A stretch of DNA of 64,000 bases from positions 186,001-250,000 of the forward strand of contig NZ_JACHCC010000010.1 in assembly GCF_014207135.1 (NCBI RefSeq), read 5' to 3'. Origin of the DNA: Pedobacter cryoconitis. GTDB lineage: Bacteria > Bacteroidota > Bacteroidia > Sphingobacteriales > Sphingobacteriaceae. Below the pieces are notes generated by a model that was given only the letters and a program-made list of their open reading frames with translations, was not told the origin of the DNA and ran no database searches. Made by a program: the position numbers and the translations under genes. Positions 42,901-50,919 of this stretch are shown one piece after another. Each line of letters opens with the position of its first letter. The first letter of the stretch is position 1.

Positions 42901-42989
42901 ATTGTACCCGGTATTAAATAGGGGACCAATAATACCAGAAGTATGATGACGGCAATGCTTATGCCGGAAATTTTAAGAACTTTTTTCAT
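39909..42989 (-). CDS. AsmA-like family protein
   Basis: The 1026-residue protein begins with a single hydrophobic helix (MKKVLKISGISIAVIILLVLLVPYLIPG), after which comes the AsmA-type start FESTSLSFFKHFPSLTLSLNNFTLKGS. A long beta-rich repetitive body follows and the end is highly charged (NKEAKLEEKEDETP). AsmA-like proteins (including TamB and YhdP relatives) are thought to span the periplasm as hydrophobic grooves carrying phospholipid to the outer membrane. The GRIKTAHFDQPLEQIVMDG and RPRFEGQVSFDGRLNMSGRLGLPPFGLIGIPLTITG segments near the C-terminus fit this family. It is monocistronic, and its stop lies close to the WYL gene's terminator. Confidence 0.87.
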   Translation of the reverse strand: MKKVLKISGISIAVIILLVLLVPYLIPGTISKEIQDRINQNINGKVQFESTSLSFFKHFPSLTLSLNNFTLKGSAPFEKETLIQAKELSFRLNLSTIFSKQVKIDQIFLDQADINIKVDEKGNANYNVYKSNNGPKTAQDSSSSTAIKIDGIYITKSNLIYNDNSIPMKVNVKGLNYSGNGDLSKDIFDLKSNAKIDTLDLYYNNEPYLLHKKLDAKLVTKINTNSLDLMFNENDLRINTLPIIFVGKFSFLKDGYDINFKTKAKETDLHNIFTVLPPSIANRMQKTTVKGYAEINASLIGKYLAKSKTMPTLSFNIKVRDGHITNPKAPQAISNLYLNLHMKLPSLNPDSLYIDMDSLHFNMGKDYVSSIVRLNGLKKPKVFINTRSSIDLANWGKIFSVNNLRGVYTIDLQADGQFTKKVVRSGIRQVDTVNVIPKFTLKSSMRNGYFKYPSLKAPIDKINFNINGHNSDRNYKHTELDISEINLQALSNYIRGSAKINPGNMAIAVQLKSMINLAEIKDFYPLKDLELSGNLNMDVQSKGVYNKARKIFPVTAATFTLANGRIKTAHFDQPLEQIVMDGTLINRDGTMKGTQLNIKPISFLMAGQPFMLKAAIKNFENVSYNVTSKGTIDIGKMYQFFAVKGYNVKGTIFTDLSLKGLQSDATAGRYEKLNNKGRLIVNNITLQSDLFPKSFFIKNGVFSFAQDNMKFEKFNASYGKSDFTMDGQLGNVINYALNTKAILTGNFNFQSKSIFADELMVYNTPKPIPGAPAGSNGVILIPANLNVTLSANAGTVYYNDLQIKNAKGNVALNNGTLTLNQTSFNLIGAAVNMDATYKSITPKSATFDYHITAKEFDIAKAYKEIKIFRTLATSASKVKGVVGLDYQLSGKLNQDMMPVYPSLTGAGVLSLKKVSLSGFKMMNAVSQATKRDSLSNPDLHDVQIKSTISKNIITIERFKMRIAGFRPRFEGQVSFDGRLNMSGRLGLPPFGLIGIPLTITGTQDKPIITLKRNKEAKLEEKEDETP

Positions 42990-43095
42990 TGATGTGATGT
43001 AGACACTGCAAAGATATTAAACTGATCCTATAACTACCTATGAGGTTCTGTTTTTTATACTTATATAAATATTTTATAATTCAATCATAAATGAA

Positions 43096-43115
43096 TGAAT
43101 ATTCACTTATATTTG
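43096..43115. promoter_or_regulatory. TetR operator and promoter -7 element
   Basis: TGAATATTCA (43096-43105) with partly matching flanks is a probable TetR operator. TATATTTG (43108-43115) fits TAnnTTTG and lies 17 bp before the ATG, so the operator overlaps the promoter. Confidence 0.5.
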
Positions 43116-43132
43116 ACCATCAATTTTAAATT

Positions 43133-43723
43133 ATGCGTGCAAGAGATATAGATAAAGAAAACCTGGTTAAACAGAAAGCGATAGAAATTATCGGCAAGGG
43201 TGGTTTTGAGAGTTTTAGTGTAAATAAATTAGCTAAGGCCTGTGGCATTTCCGTAGCTACAATCTATATATACTACAAGGATAAACATGATCTTCTTTCT
43301 CAGCTGGCAACTGAGCATGGGCATCTGATGGGGCAGTCAATGCTGCATAATTTTGATCCGGAAACCTCATTTGAGGTAGGTTTACGCCAGCAATGGGAAA
43401 ACCGCTACCGGTATATGATTGATAACCCGACAATCAGTCTCTTTTACGAACAACTGAGAACTTCTCCTTATCAGGAACAATTCCTTGCTACGTTTAAGGC
43501 AGATGCTTATGAGCCTTTTACCAAATTCAGTGAGAATATAGTTGCACGTGGTGAGATCATGGCTATGCCTTTAGAAGTCTACTGGTCTGTCGCTTTTGCA
43601 CCTTTATATGCTCTGGTTAAGTTTAACAATGAAGGAGAAAGTATAGGCGGTAAACCATTTAAAATGAATGATAAGATGTTATGGCAAGCTTTTGATTTAG
43701 TAGTAAAAGGTTTAAAAAAATGA
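43133..43723 (+). CDS. TetR-family transcriptional regulator
   Basis: The 196-residue protein has an N-terminal helix-turn-helix (residues 9-55: LVKQKAIEIIGKGGFESFSVNKLAKACGISVATIYIYYKDKHDLL) followed by an all-helical ligand domain. It is the first of three plus-strand genes with short gaps, followed by a 74-residue protein and an MFS exporter, so it is likely the repressor of its own operon. A palindrome and -7 box lie just before it. The ligand is probably a substrate of the exporter; its nature is not evident. Confidence 0.9.
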   Translation: MRARDIDKENLVKQKAIEIIGKGGFESFSVNKLAKACGISVATIYIYYKDKHDLLSQLATEHGHLMGQSMLHNFDPETSFEVGLRQQWENRYRYMIDNPTISLFYEQLRTSPYQEQFLATFKADAYEPFTKFSENIVARGEIMAMPLEVYWSVAFAPLYALVKFNNEGESIGGKPFKMNDKMLWQAFDLVVKGLKK

Positions 43724-43747
43724 ACTCAATAATTAAGAATTACAGAA

Positions 43748-43972
43748 ATGGAAAATTTCGATCATATCCTTCTTTTCAAAACAGATATCAGATCTGAAGA
43801 GGATAAACAGGTTTTACAACCTGTACTGGACAAAAACAAAAACATCGAACAATGGAATGTGGATCTCGATGATGAAGATTATGTTTTGAGAATTATCTCT
43901 TATAAACTCAGACATGAACAGGTCATCGAACTGGTCCAACATCAGGGCTATATGTGCACTGAATTAAAATAA
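43748..43972 (+). CDS. Small HMA-like-fold protein without CxxC (74 residues)
   Basis: The protein has the beta-alpha-beta look of a heavy-metal-associated/ACT-like ferredoxin fold: FDHILLFKTDIRSEEDKQVLQPVLDKN, then IEQWNVDLDDEDYVLRIISYKL, and an end strand in HQGYMCTELK. The usual metal-binding CxxC between the first strand and helix is absent (the position reads KTDIRSEED), so metal binding is doubtful. Similar short proteins sit near regulators and transporters in Bacteroidota from memory, but I know no assigned function. It lies between the TetR and MFS genes, 24 bp and 3 bp from them, so it is cotranscribed. Confidence 0.75.
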   Translation: MENFDHILLFKTDIRSEEDKQVLQPVLDKNKNIEQWNVDLDDEDYVLRIISYKLRHEQVIELVQHQGYMCTELK

Positions 43973-43975
43973 ATT

Positions 43976-45256
43976 ATGGAAACTCAAAAAATCGTCCCTT
44001 TTACCGGTTATCAGAAGATCGTAATCTTTATGATGGCCATGACACAATTTACCGTTATACTTGATTTTATGGTGATGTCTCCACTGGGAGATATGCTGAT
44101 CAAATCACTGAATATGAAACCATCCTCTTTTGGGATTGCAGTTTCAGCCTATGCATTCAGTGCAGGTATATCGGGTTTATTAACAGCGGGTTTTGCAGAT
44201 CGCTTTGACCGTAAAAAATTGCTGTTATTCTTTTACACAGGTTTTATAGTAGGAACCTTTTTATGCAGTCTGGCTACTTCTTTCGAAGCTTTGGTCGCTG
44301 CACGTATTATTACCGGGCTTTTTGGTGGTGTGATCGGATCTATTTCTATGGCCATTATTACTGACCTTTTTAGCTTGCAGCAAAGAGGCCGGGTAATGGG
44401 CTTTATACAAATGGGCTTTGGTGCGAGCCAGGTGCTGGGGATCCCGATTGGTTTATATATTGCGAATCAATGGGGGTGGGAGTCTCCTTTTGTCATGGTT
44501 GCAGGTGTGGCTGTAATGATTGCGATTTTAATTGTTGCGGTCTTAAAACCGTTGAACAAACACCTGAGTTTGCAGCATGACCGTTCTGCATTTAAACATC
44601 TTTGGCATACAGTATCAAAACGTAACTACAGGGTTGGTTTTGCGGCCACAGCGGTACTCTCTATCGGTGGTTTTATGATGATGCCTTTCGGAAGTGTATT
44701 CGCCGTTAATAATTTGCATGTATCAGCTAAGGAATTACCTGTATTATTTATGATTTCGGGATTGAGCTCATTGGTGATTATGCCTTTAATCGGCAGGTTA
44801 AGTGACAAGATCAGTAAGTTCAGAATTTTCACTGTCGCTTCTGTCTGGACAATGATTATTTGTGTTGCCTACACGAATTTGTCCGTAACCCCATTCTGGA
44901 TTGTCATTGGTCTTAACATATTAATGATGATCGGGGTGATGAGCCGGATGGTACCTTCTTCTGCTTTAACAAGTGCTATTCCTGAAATGGCAGACAGGGG
45001 TGCTTTTATGAGTATCAATGCATCCATGCAACAGATTGCCGGTGGGATAGCTGCTGCAATAGCAGGGATGATTGTTGTTCAGCAGACTAAATTCAGTCCG
45101 ATAGAACATTACGACATTATTGGTTATGTGGTTGTAGCAGTTTCTCTGATCAGCATAGGTTTAATGTACAGGGTAGATCAGCTCGCCAAAAGTAAGGCTA
45201 CAGCAACTCCCCAGGCTGTGGAAGAAAAGGAAGAATTAGTCATATTAGAAATGTAA
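43976..45256 (+). CDS. MFS transporter (DHA1-like), TetR-controlled
   Basis: The 426-residue protein has about 12 membrane segments and the MFS motif A-like loop GFADRFDRKKLLLFFYTGF between helices 2 and 3. GLFGGVIGSISMAIITDLF and GRVMGFIQMGFGASQVLGIPIGLYIANQWGWESPF mark the antiporter motif C region of drug and sugar exporters (AraJ/MdtG-type). It is the third gene of the TetR operon, with its start 3 bp after the small HMA-like gene. Efflux of a small toxic compound is the natural reading. The C-terminus is a polar tail (ATATPQAVEEKEEL). Confidence 0.88.
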   Translation: METQKIVPFTGYQKIVIFMMAMTQFTVILDFMVMSPLGDMLIKSLNMKPSSFGIAVSAYAFSAGISGLLTAGFADRFDRKKLLLFFYTGFIVGTFLCSLATSFEALVAARIITGLFGGVIGSISMAIITDLFSLQQRGRVMGFIQMGFGASQVLGIPIGLYIANQWGWESPFVMVAGVAVMIAILIVAVLKPLNKHLSLQHDRSAFKHLWHTVSKRNYRVGFAATAVLSIGGFMMMPFGSVFAVNNLHVSAKELPVLFMISGLSSLVIMPLIGRLSDKISKFRIFTVASVWTMIICVAYTNLSVTPFWIVIGLNILMMIGVMSRMVPSSALTSAIPEMADRGAFMSINASMQQIAGGIAAAIAGMIVVQQTKFSPIEHYDIIGYVVVAVSLISIGLMYRVDQLAKSKATATPQAVEEKEELVILEM

Positions 45257-45273
45257 TTAGCTATTCTTCTCCA

Positions 45274-45309
45274 AAAAGGGGGCTTATCGATAAGATAAGT
45301 CCCCCTTTT
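45274..45309. terminator. Bidirectional terminator
   Basis: A 15-bp stem (45274-45288 with 45294-45309, one bulged T) with A and T tails lies between the convergent MFS and DUF2723 genes. Confidence 0.88.
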
Positions 45310-45320
45310 CAATTTATGAT

Positions 45321-48300
45321 TTAACTTCTTATTCCGGACTCATCGGCCATCTTGTGAAACAGACTTTTAATCAATTGGTTAAGTTCTTTCTGATGATAAC
45401 CAGCTGTTATTTTATCTAAACCACTTAATACATATAAACTCAATCTGGTATTTTGTAAATAGGCCCGCTGAAATTCTGGTGTCAGGGTAGATACATAGTT
45501 ATACTCCTGAGCCAGAAAATCTGAGGTTTCTTTAGTCAGGCGGTTAGCTTGTTCCAGGTGATTCAATGCATAGAGGTTTTGAATTGTATAAATTCTGTCC
45601 AGAGTATCTCTGACGGAATAATTTTTGAGTGGCAGGTCTCTTAAACTTTTCTGCATAATATGATTCGCCTGTGCTGGTTTCCCTTCCAGGAGTAGGTTAC
45701 TGGCCAGTGTATTATTAAAGTTCCAGGTTGAATTAACGATTCTTCTCGATTCAGGATCAAGATATGATGCTTTTTTAAATCCGGAATAATCCATCTTATT
45801 CATGACATTGGTGTACATGACATCAGAATTTGTTTTCTCAGATTTGTCCCTGGTATCATTTGCTGAAGTTTTAAAAGGCAGCAGACGATAGGCATATCCT
45901 TCCAGGTAAAGATACTGATCAAGACCTGCATAAGTATCTTCTGATACGGAGGTCGCAAAATAGACAGGACGCTCCCAGTTATTATGAACTAACAGGTCAA
46001 ACAGCGCAAGATCACCTTTACTGGCGTAGGATTTATTAAAATTCCATTCCATTGCCGGGGTTACATTTGCCTTTTGAGCCGGGGTGATGGTTTTTGTCTT
46101 AACCAGTTGCTCCGGATCTATAGTTAGTTTCAGCTTTTTGGTGGGTAGAAAGTTCATATATGAACCATCCGCCATTTGTACCATGTCATCTTTATTGTCA
46201 GAAGTCATGACGGTTAACAGATCTTTCAGTTCAACACTATCGGTCAGTCCATAATCAACATAGGGAAGATAATCTCTGACTCCTGCCTTATATTTTGCCT
46301 GGACCATGGTGATGGGTAAGGGAGCAGAATGATTCATCTTTTTCTTCAATTGATTAATAAAATCACTGTCGGGCAGAAACTGCATACAGATTACTCTTAC
46401 ATCAGTTCTGAACCCCTCAACCTCCTGCGCATACCACAAAGGGAAAGTATCATTATCAGCATTGGTGAAAAGTATAGCATTCGGGGCACAGGAGTTCAGG
46501 TAGTTTTTTGCCCAGTCAGCAGCAGTGTATTTATGTGAACGGTCATGATCATCCCATCCCTGTATGCCCATCAGTACCGGAACTGTGAGCAGACAGATCC
46601 CTGTAGCAATAATAAGGCTCAGCTTCTGATGCGCAACTTTAGCCAGGATTTCTTTCAGGGCAAGGACGCCGAAACCGATGCAGATTGCAAAGGCATAAAA
46701 GGAACCTACATAGGCATAATCTCTTTCACGGGGCTGTAAGGGATCCTGGTTGAGATAGAGAATGATAGCGAGTCCTGTGAAGAAAAACAGGGTCATCACC
46801 ACTATGGCTGCCTGTCTGTTCCGGCGATATAACCAGATTAGTCCGGCTATTCCAAAAAGGAACGGGAAACAGTAATATACATTATGTGCTGCATTTGTGG
46901 TTATACTTAATGGCAGGTCAGACTGATTACCCAGACGTAAGGTATCCAGTGGTTTGATACCAGAAATCCAGTTGCCGTTTTCGACACCACCTTGTCCCTG
47001 AACATCATTTTGTCTGCCTGCAAAATTCCATAGGAAATAACGCCAGTACATAAATCCAACTTGCCAGGAAGCAAAGAAATTAAGGTTCTGTAGAAATGTT
47101 GGGGTCTGTCCCGGGCTCATATTCAACCATTGCTGATAGAACTGAGGATGACCGGTTTTCTGACTGTAAGTTCTCGGGAAAAAGAGGTTTTTATCATAAG
47201 TAGTTTGATAAGTTTTACCGGATACTTCGTATTGTGCCGCACCTTTTCTATAGGTGTCTCCGGTTTCTTTGTTTTCAACAGTCTGGGCATCAAAAGTCTT
47301 TCCGTAAATTAATGGTGCAGCTTCGTAATTTATACGCCCCAAATAGTTATACAGGGAATAAGCATTGTCAGGGTTACTTAAGTTGATATTGGTTTTTGCG
47401 TCCGCTCTGATCAGGAGCATGAAATAAGAACTGAAACCGAAGAGAATAAATACCAGGCAAAGCAGGCCAAGGTTAAGATTGTACAGCTTGCGACGGATGG
47501 AATAGTTAATTGCCAGATAAATCCCCAGCGCAAAAAGGAGGATAAAAGTGAGCCCGCCAGCACCAAAAGGAAGTCCGAAAGTATTTACGAACAGTAAATC
47601 AGATTCAAATGCAAACAATACAAAGTACTGAATCAGGATAAACTGGACGATCCCAACGATGAGACAACCTATCAAAAAGGCTTTAATTGTTCCCAGAGTA
47701 GTGGCTTTCTTTGCTTTTTTAAAGTAATAAACCAATGTTATTGCAGGAATGGTGAGTAAGCTGAGTAAATGAACACCGATGGAAAGCCCGACTATAAAAG
47801 CAATAAAAACAAGCCATCTGTTGTTCATCTCGCTTTCCCATTTGAGAATAGCCCAGAATGCAACAGCGGTAAACAGGGCAGAGAGGGCATAAACTTCTGA
47901 TTCTACTGCTGAAAACCAAAAAGTATCAGAAAAAGTGTAGGCCAGGGCACCAATAGCACCTGCAGCAATAATACTGAAGGTCCTGGTTTTAATTCTCTCT
48001 TTTCTATAGACCCTGGCTGCAAGGGCTGTGATCGTCCAGAAGAGAAACATAATTGTCGCAGCACTGGAAAGAACTGCGCTGAAATTGATCCAGTAGGCAA
48101 TCTTAGTTTTATCACCCATGGCAAGTAGGCTGAATAATTTACCAATCATTGAAAATAATGGAGCCCCTGGCTGGTGACCAACCTGTAGTTTATTAGCAAT
48201 AGAAATGAACTCTCCGCAATCGTAAAAACTTGCCGTAGGTTCCATGGTAAGCCAATAGGTCAACAACGCAATACCAAACAGTATAAAGCCAGTGAAGGTA

Positions 48301-48524
48301 TTGATACGGTGATAGGCCCTTTTTTCTTCCGGTGTATTGATCATATCAGCAAACTCTGTATCGATCATTTGTTTAACTTCTGCCATATTGAATTTAGCAG
48401 ATGCCGGTTTTTGTTCCATTGAAGTAATCAGGTGATCATATAGCTCGTCAAATGTATTCTCGGTAAGAGACAGACCTAAAAGATGCTGACGTACTTCGAG
48501 CTGTTGCTGTGCGGTTAACTTCAT
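45321..48524 (-). CDS. DUF2723/GT117-like membrane protein with N-terminal HAAS-like domain
   Basis: The 1067-residue protein has a large membrane part from residue 70 on (FTGFILFGIALLTYWLTMEPTASFYDCGEFISIANKLQVGHQPGAPLFSMIGKLF), the hallmark of DUF2723, related to protein O-mannosyltransferases. It has about 12 membrane helices, then a soluble periplasmic C-terminal region with helical repeats. Ordinary members start close to the first helix. This one adds about 70 soluble residues (LRQHLLGLSL-like helix, ELYDHLITSMEQ, MIDTEFADM) resembling the HAAS domain seen in proteins coupled to PadR regulators. The gene overlaps padR by 4 bp (ATGA). Its substrate glycan is unknown. Confidence 0.85.
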   Translation of the reverse strand: MKLTAQQQLEVRQHLLGLSLTENTFDELYDHLITSMEQKPASAKFNMAEVKQMIDTEFADMINTPEEKRAYHRINTFTGFILFGIALLTYWLTMEPTASFYDCGEFISIANKLQVGHQPGAPLFSMIGKLFSLLAMGDKTKIAYWINFSAVLSSAATIMFLFWTITALAARVYRKERIKTRTFSIIAAGAIGALAYTFSDTFWFSAVESEVYALSALFTAVAFWAILKWESEMNNRWLVFIAFIVGLSIGVHLLSLLTIPAITLVYYFKKAKKATTLGTIKAFLIGCLIVGIVQFILIQYFVLFAFESDLLFVNTFGLPFGAGGLTFILLFALGIYLAINYSIRRKLYNLNLGLLCLVFILFGFSSYFMLLIRADAKTNINLSNPDNAYSLYNYLGRINYEAAPLIYGKTFDAQTVENKETGDTYRKGAAQYEVSGKTYQTTYDKNLFFPRTYSQKTGHPQFYQQWLNMSPGQTPTFLQNLNFFASWQVGFMYWRYFLWNFAGRQNDVQGQGGVENGNWISGIKPLDTLRLGNQSDLPLSITTNAAHNVYYCFPFLFGIAGLIWLYRRNRQAAIVVMTLFFFTGLAIILYLNQDPLQPRERDYAYVGSFYAFAICIGFGVLALKEILAKVAHQKLSLIIATGICLLTVPVLMGIQGWDDHDRSHKYTAADWAKNYLNSCAPNAILFTNADNDTFPLWYAQEVEGFRTDVRVICMQFLPDSDFINQLKKKMNHSAPLPITMVQAKYKAGVRDYLPYVDYGLTDSVELKDLLTVMTSDNKDDMVQMADGSYMNFLPTKKLKLTIDPEQLVKTKTITPAQKANVTPAMEWNFNKSYASKGDLALFDLLVHNNWERPVYFATSVSEDTYAGLDQYLYLEGYAYRLLPFKTSANDTRDKSEKTNSDVMYTNVMNKMDYSGFKKASYLDPESRRIVNSTWNFNNTLASNLLLEGKPAQANHIMQKSLRDLPLKNYSVRDTLDRIYTIQNLYALNHLEQANRLTKETSDFLAQEYNYVSTLTPEFQRAYLQNTRLSLYVLSGLDKITAGYHQKELNQLIKSLFHKMADESGIRS

Positions 48525-48862
48525 GACAACTTCGGTTTGATGTTAAGCAGTAATTGTAAGTTTCCGATAAAACTCTGGGCTTCCTGTAATTTATTTTCTA
48601 CTTCTTTCTGACCTTCTTTAGTGAGCGCATAATATTTACGAACCCGGTTATCCACTAATTCGGTACTGGTACTTAACATACCATCAGCTTCCATTTTATG
48701 AAGAGAGGGATACATGGCACCTTCTGTAAGTTTAATGTCTCCATTAGTGATTTCTTTCACTTTTTGTGTGATCTCGTAACCATACATCTTCTCATTTTCC
48801 TGAAGAAGTTTCAAAATGATAGTTTGCAGGCTGCCCTTTAACATTCCGTTTGTTGTACTCAT
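48521..48862 (-). CDS. PadR-family transcriptional regulator
   Basis: This is a 113-residue winged-helix protein from the ATG at 48862: GMLKGSLQTIILKLLQENEKMYGYEITQKV, then LTEGAMYPSLHKMEADGMLSTSTELVDNRVRKYYALTKEG, the PadR core. A longer non-ATG extension is not credible. The stop overlaps the start of the DUF2723 gene in ATGA, so the regulator and the membrane protein are translationally coupled. Upstream lie an ATACATA-N7-TATGTAT inverted repeat and a TATATTTG -7 box. PadR genes are often coupled to a partner with an N-terminal HAAS domain, and the coupled gene here shows such an extension. Confidence 0.9.
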   Translation of the reverse strand: MSTTNGMLKGSLQTIILKLLQENEKMYGYEITQKVKEITNGDIKLTEGAMYPSLHKMEADGMLSTSTELVDNRVRKYYALTKEGQKEVENKLQEAQSFIGNLQLLLNIKPKLS

Positions 48863-48866
48863 AATA

Positions 48867-48907
48867 CAAATATATAATTTTCTTATATACATAGGAAAAT
48901 TATGTAT
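48867..48907 (-). promoter_or_regulatory. padR promoter and operator
   Basis: TATATTTG on the minus strand (48874-48867) fits TAnnTTTG, 4 bp before the ATG, so the mRNA is short-leadered unless translation begins at the later ATG (48844). ATACATA-N7-TATGTAT at 48887-48907 is a perfect 7-bp-armed inverted repeat, probably the PadR site. Confidence 0.55.
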
Positions 48908-48992
48908 GTTGATTTTTGGCCTTTTAATTTGAGAATATGGAGGAAGTGGGCAAATTTCCCGGAAATTGCGAATCTTCCGGGAGATTGAAACA

Positions 48993-49451
48993 CTAACGTA
49001 CTTTAGTATATATTTCTACAATTTCCTGATTGACTTTTAGGCTGTCAATTTTTTCTATTCCTTTCTGGGTTAAAGTATCATTCTTTAGTGTCAGGGTAAA
49101 TTTGAAACTTTTGTTCTCCCAGTCCCTGTAGTTGCAATAATCTAAATGTTCTTCATAATCAGTGCCATTAAGGGTATAAGTTCCTGCACCTGAGTCATAA
49201 ACCGGAGCTGTTACTTTTCCATGTGCTGTATCGTGTTTGAAAAAAGCAAAATGACTCCCGTTAAAGATTTTGATCATCTCTTGTCCTTTTACCGGATAGG
49301 TAGCCTCTACTTTTTTGCCGATAGTCACCTTACTGGATACCAGTTTCCATGTACCGGTAAGGGGCGGCGGTAAATGATGCTCATCTACAGGTTTACTCTG
49401 GCAGGCGGCCAGGCAGCTTAGCCCGGCAAGGCATAATAGTTTAAATTTCAT
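48993..49451 (-). CDS. Lipocalin-like lipoprotein (uncharacterised)
   Basis: The 152-residue protein has a signal peptide with lipobox LAAC (Cys17, in SCLAACQSK), so it should be lipidated. The mature part starts LTGTWKLVSSKVTIGKKV and alternates short strands, as in lipocalin-like domains of Bacteroidota lipoproteins (TGxWxL motif). Cys residues outside the lipobox are few (one in DYCNYRDW). I know no function for this group. It stands alone between the divergent condensation-domain gene and padR. Confidence 0.75.
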   Translation of the reverse strand: MKFKLLCLAGLSCLAACQSKPVDEHHLPPPLTGTWKLVSSKVTIGKKVEATYPVKGQEMIKIFNGSHFAFFKHDTAHGKVTAPVYDSGAGTYTLNGTDYEEHLDYCNYRDWENKSFKFTLTLKNDTLTQKGIEKIDSLKVNQEIVEIYTKVR

Positions 49452-49581
49452 TTAAGGTTAATTTTTTTGTAAGAGTTGGTTCGTTATTTAAGTTAAACAC
49501 AATCTAGCAAAATAAATTATATAATAAGAGGTGAAATTTAGTGTTGCGAATCGTATCTTTTATACTGCAATCTGGATTATT

Positions 49582-49595
49582 GCGTAGTTCTACGC
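49582..49595. promoter_or_regulatory. Palindrome GCGTAG-TT-CTACGC before the condensation-domain gene
   Basis: A perfect 6-bp-armed inverted repeat lies 52 bp before the ATG at 49648. Its left half lies within the 11-mer ATTGCGTAGTT, also present in WYL site 1 at 38711. It may be an operator; the binder is unknown. Confidence 0.4.
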
Positions 49596-49647
49596 TTGTT
49601 ATTCCAGTGTCTTTAAAAGATTTTTAAGGTATCAAGGCAGGAAAATT

Positions 49648-50919
49648 ATGATAAGAAAATTAACGCTCATCGAAGGAACAATGTATGCAGGAGGAGATAC
49701 AGCAGTAAATGCTGTTGTAAATGCTAAAATATGTGGTGTAATCCATGAAAAGAGTCTGCATGCAGCTCTTGCTAAAATACAATTAAGACATCCTTTGTTA
49801 AATGTTAATATTCAGGAAGATGTGTCCGGAATTCCATATTTCGTAACACTGGATAATATCCCTGAGATACCTGTGCGTATTTGTGAAAGGTATACTGATG
49901 CAGACTGGCAAGAAGAAATGACAAGGGAGTGCCTGACTCCATTTGATGTGCTGGAGGGCCCGCTGATGAGAATGGTCTGGTTGAAATCGCAGACAGTCTC
50001 AGACCTGATCCTGTCTTGTCACCATTGTATATGTGATGGGAAGGCGGTATTAAATCTACTGGAAGAAATTTTATATTTGCTGGATCAGCCCGAAATGGAG
50101 ATGGACACTTATGAATCATTTTCTTCTTTAGCTGATTTTATCCCTGACAGGGATAGAAATAGCCGGATCAACAAACTGCTGATCCTTTTGACTGGTAGGA
50201 TGGTCAGACTGGCTTTGTTAATCGGATCATCGAGAAAAGCAATTCAAAGAGAGAATCCCTATCTGATCCACTGGAGATTAGATAAGCAAGAGTCTGCTTC
50301 AATATTATTCAAATGTAAGACCGATGGGATTTCTATGAATGCTGCATTGGGAGTCGTTTTTCTAAAGGCATTTGCTCACGTAGAAACGATCAGGTCTTAT
50401 ACCAAACTCTTTTGTGCAGTGGATATGCGGAAATTTATTCCGACAATCAAGGATAATATGTTATTCGCTTTTCCTGTAACAATAGGATTAGGGCTGAAGG
50501 CTAAGAAAGGGACTGGCCTTTGGGAGATGGCCAGGTTATTCAGGAATGAATTATTAACCAAAATTGGTAAGATTGATGTCTACAGACAATTTATGATCAG
50601 TGAGAGTCTTTTGCCTTTACTCCCAAAAATCATCAAATATGCCAAAACAGATAAAGGTGCACATGATTTTACCTTTTCCAATATGGGGAATCTGGCGATA
50701 AAAGAAAATTACGGGACGTTTGTACTGGACAGGTTATATTCTCCTATAACCATATTTCCATTTGGCAACCCATCTACTTTATCTACGTCAACCTTTCGGG
50801 GGCAGATTGATTTTATGTTTACCTCAGATGAACATTTTCTGAAAAAAAGTGATGCACTTCAGCTGAAAGCAAAAGCAATGGAGTTATTGTTTGAAGCTAC
50901 CGGGCATGAAGTCGTTTAA
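49648..50919 (+). CDS. Stand-alone condensation-domain/acyltransferase-like protein
   Basis: This 423-residue protein has the chloramphenicol-acetyltransferase-like fold of NRPS condensation domains and of PapA-type acyltransferases. The catalytic HHxxxDG is read as SCHHCICDGKAVLN near residues 127-140. The N-terminal half has LHAALAKIQLRHPLLNVNIQED and PFDVLEGPLMRMVWLK, as in those families, and the C-terminal half has the FSNMGN bridge and NPSTLSTSTFRGQIDFMFT. It is not next to any A or T domain, so it probably makes an ester or amide using free acyl-CoA or a carrier encoded elsewhere. The product cannot be guessed. Confidence 0.82.
   Translation: MIRKLTLIEGTMYAGGDTAVNAVVNAKICGVIHEKSLHAALAKIQLRHPLLNVNIQEDVSGIPYFVTLDNIPEIPVRICERYTDADWQEEMTRECLTPFDVLEGPLMRMVWLKSQTVSDLILSCHHCICDGKAVLNLLEEILYLLDQPEMEMDTYESFSSLADFIPDRDRNSRINKLLILLTGRMVRLALLIGSSRKAIQRENPYLIHWRLDKQESASILFKCKTDGISMNAALGVVFLKAFAHVETIRSYTKLFCAVDMRKFIPTIKDNMLFAFPVTIGLGLKAKKGTGLWEMARLFRNELLTKIGKIDVYRQFMISESLLPLLPKIIKYAKTDKGAHDFTFSNMGNLAIKENYGTFVLDRLYSPITIFPFGNPSTLSTSTFRGQIDFMFTSDEHFLKKSDALQLKAKAMELLFEATGHEVV

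Noticed and set aside
43748..43972. Metal chaperone
   Set aside because: The CxxC motif of HMA chaperones is absent.
49582..49595. Third full WYL-type site
   Set aside because: Only the right half matches; the ACGCA arm at the correct spacing is missing.
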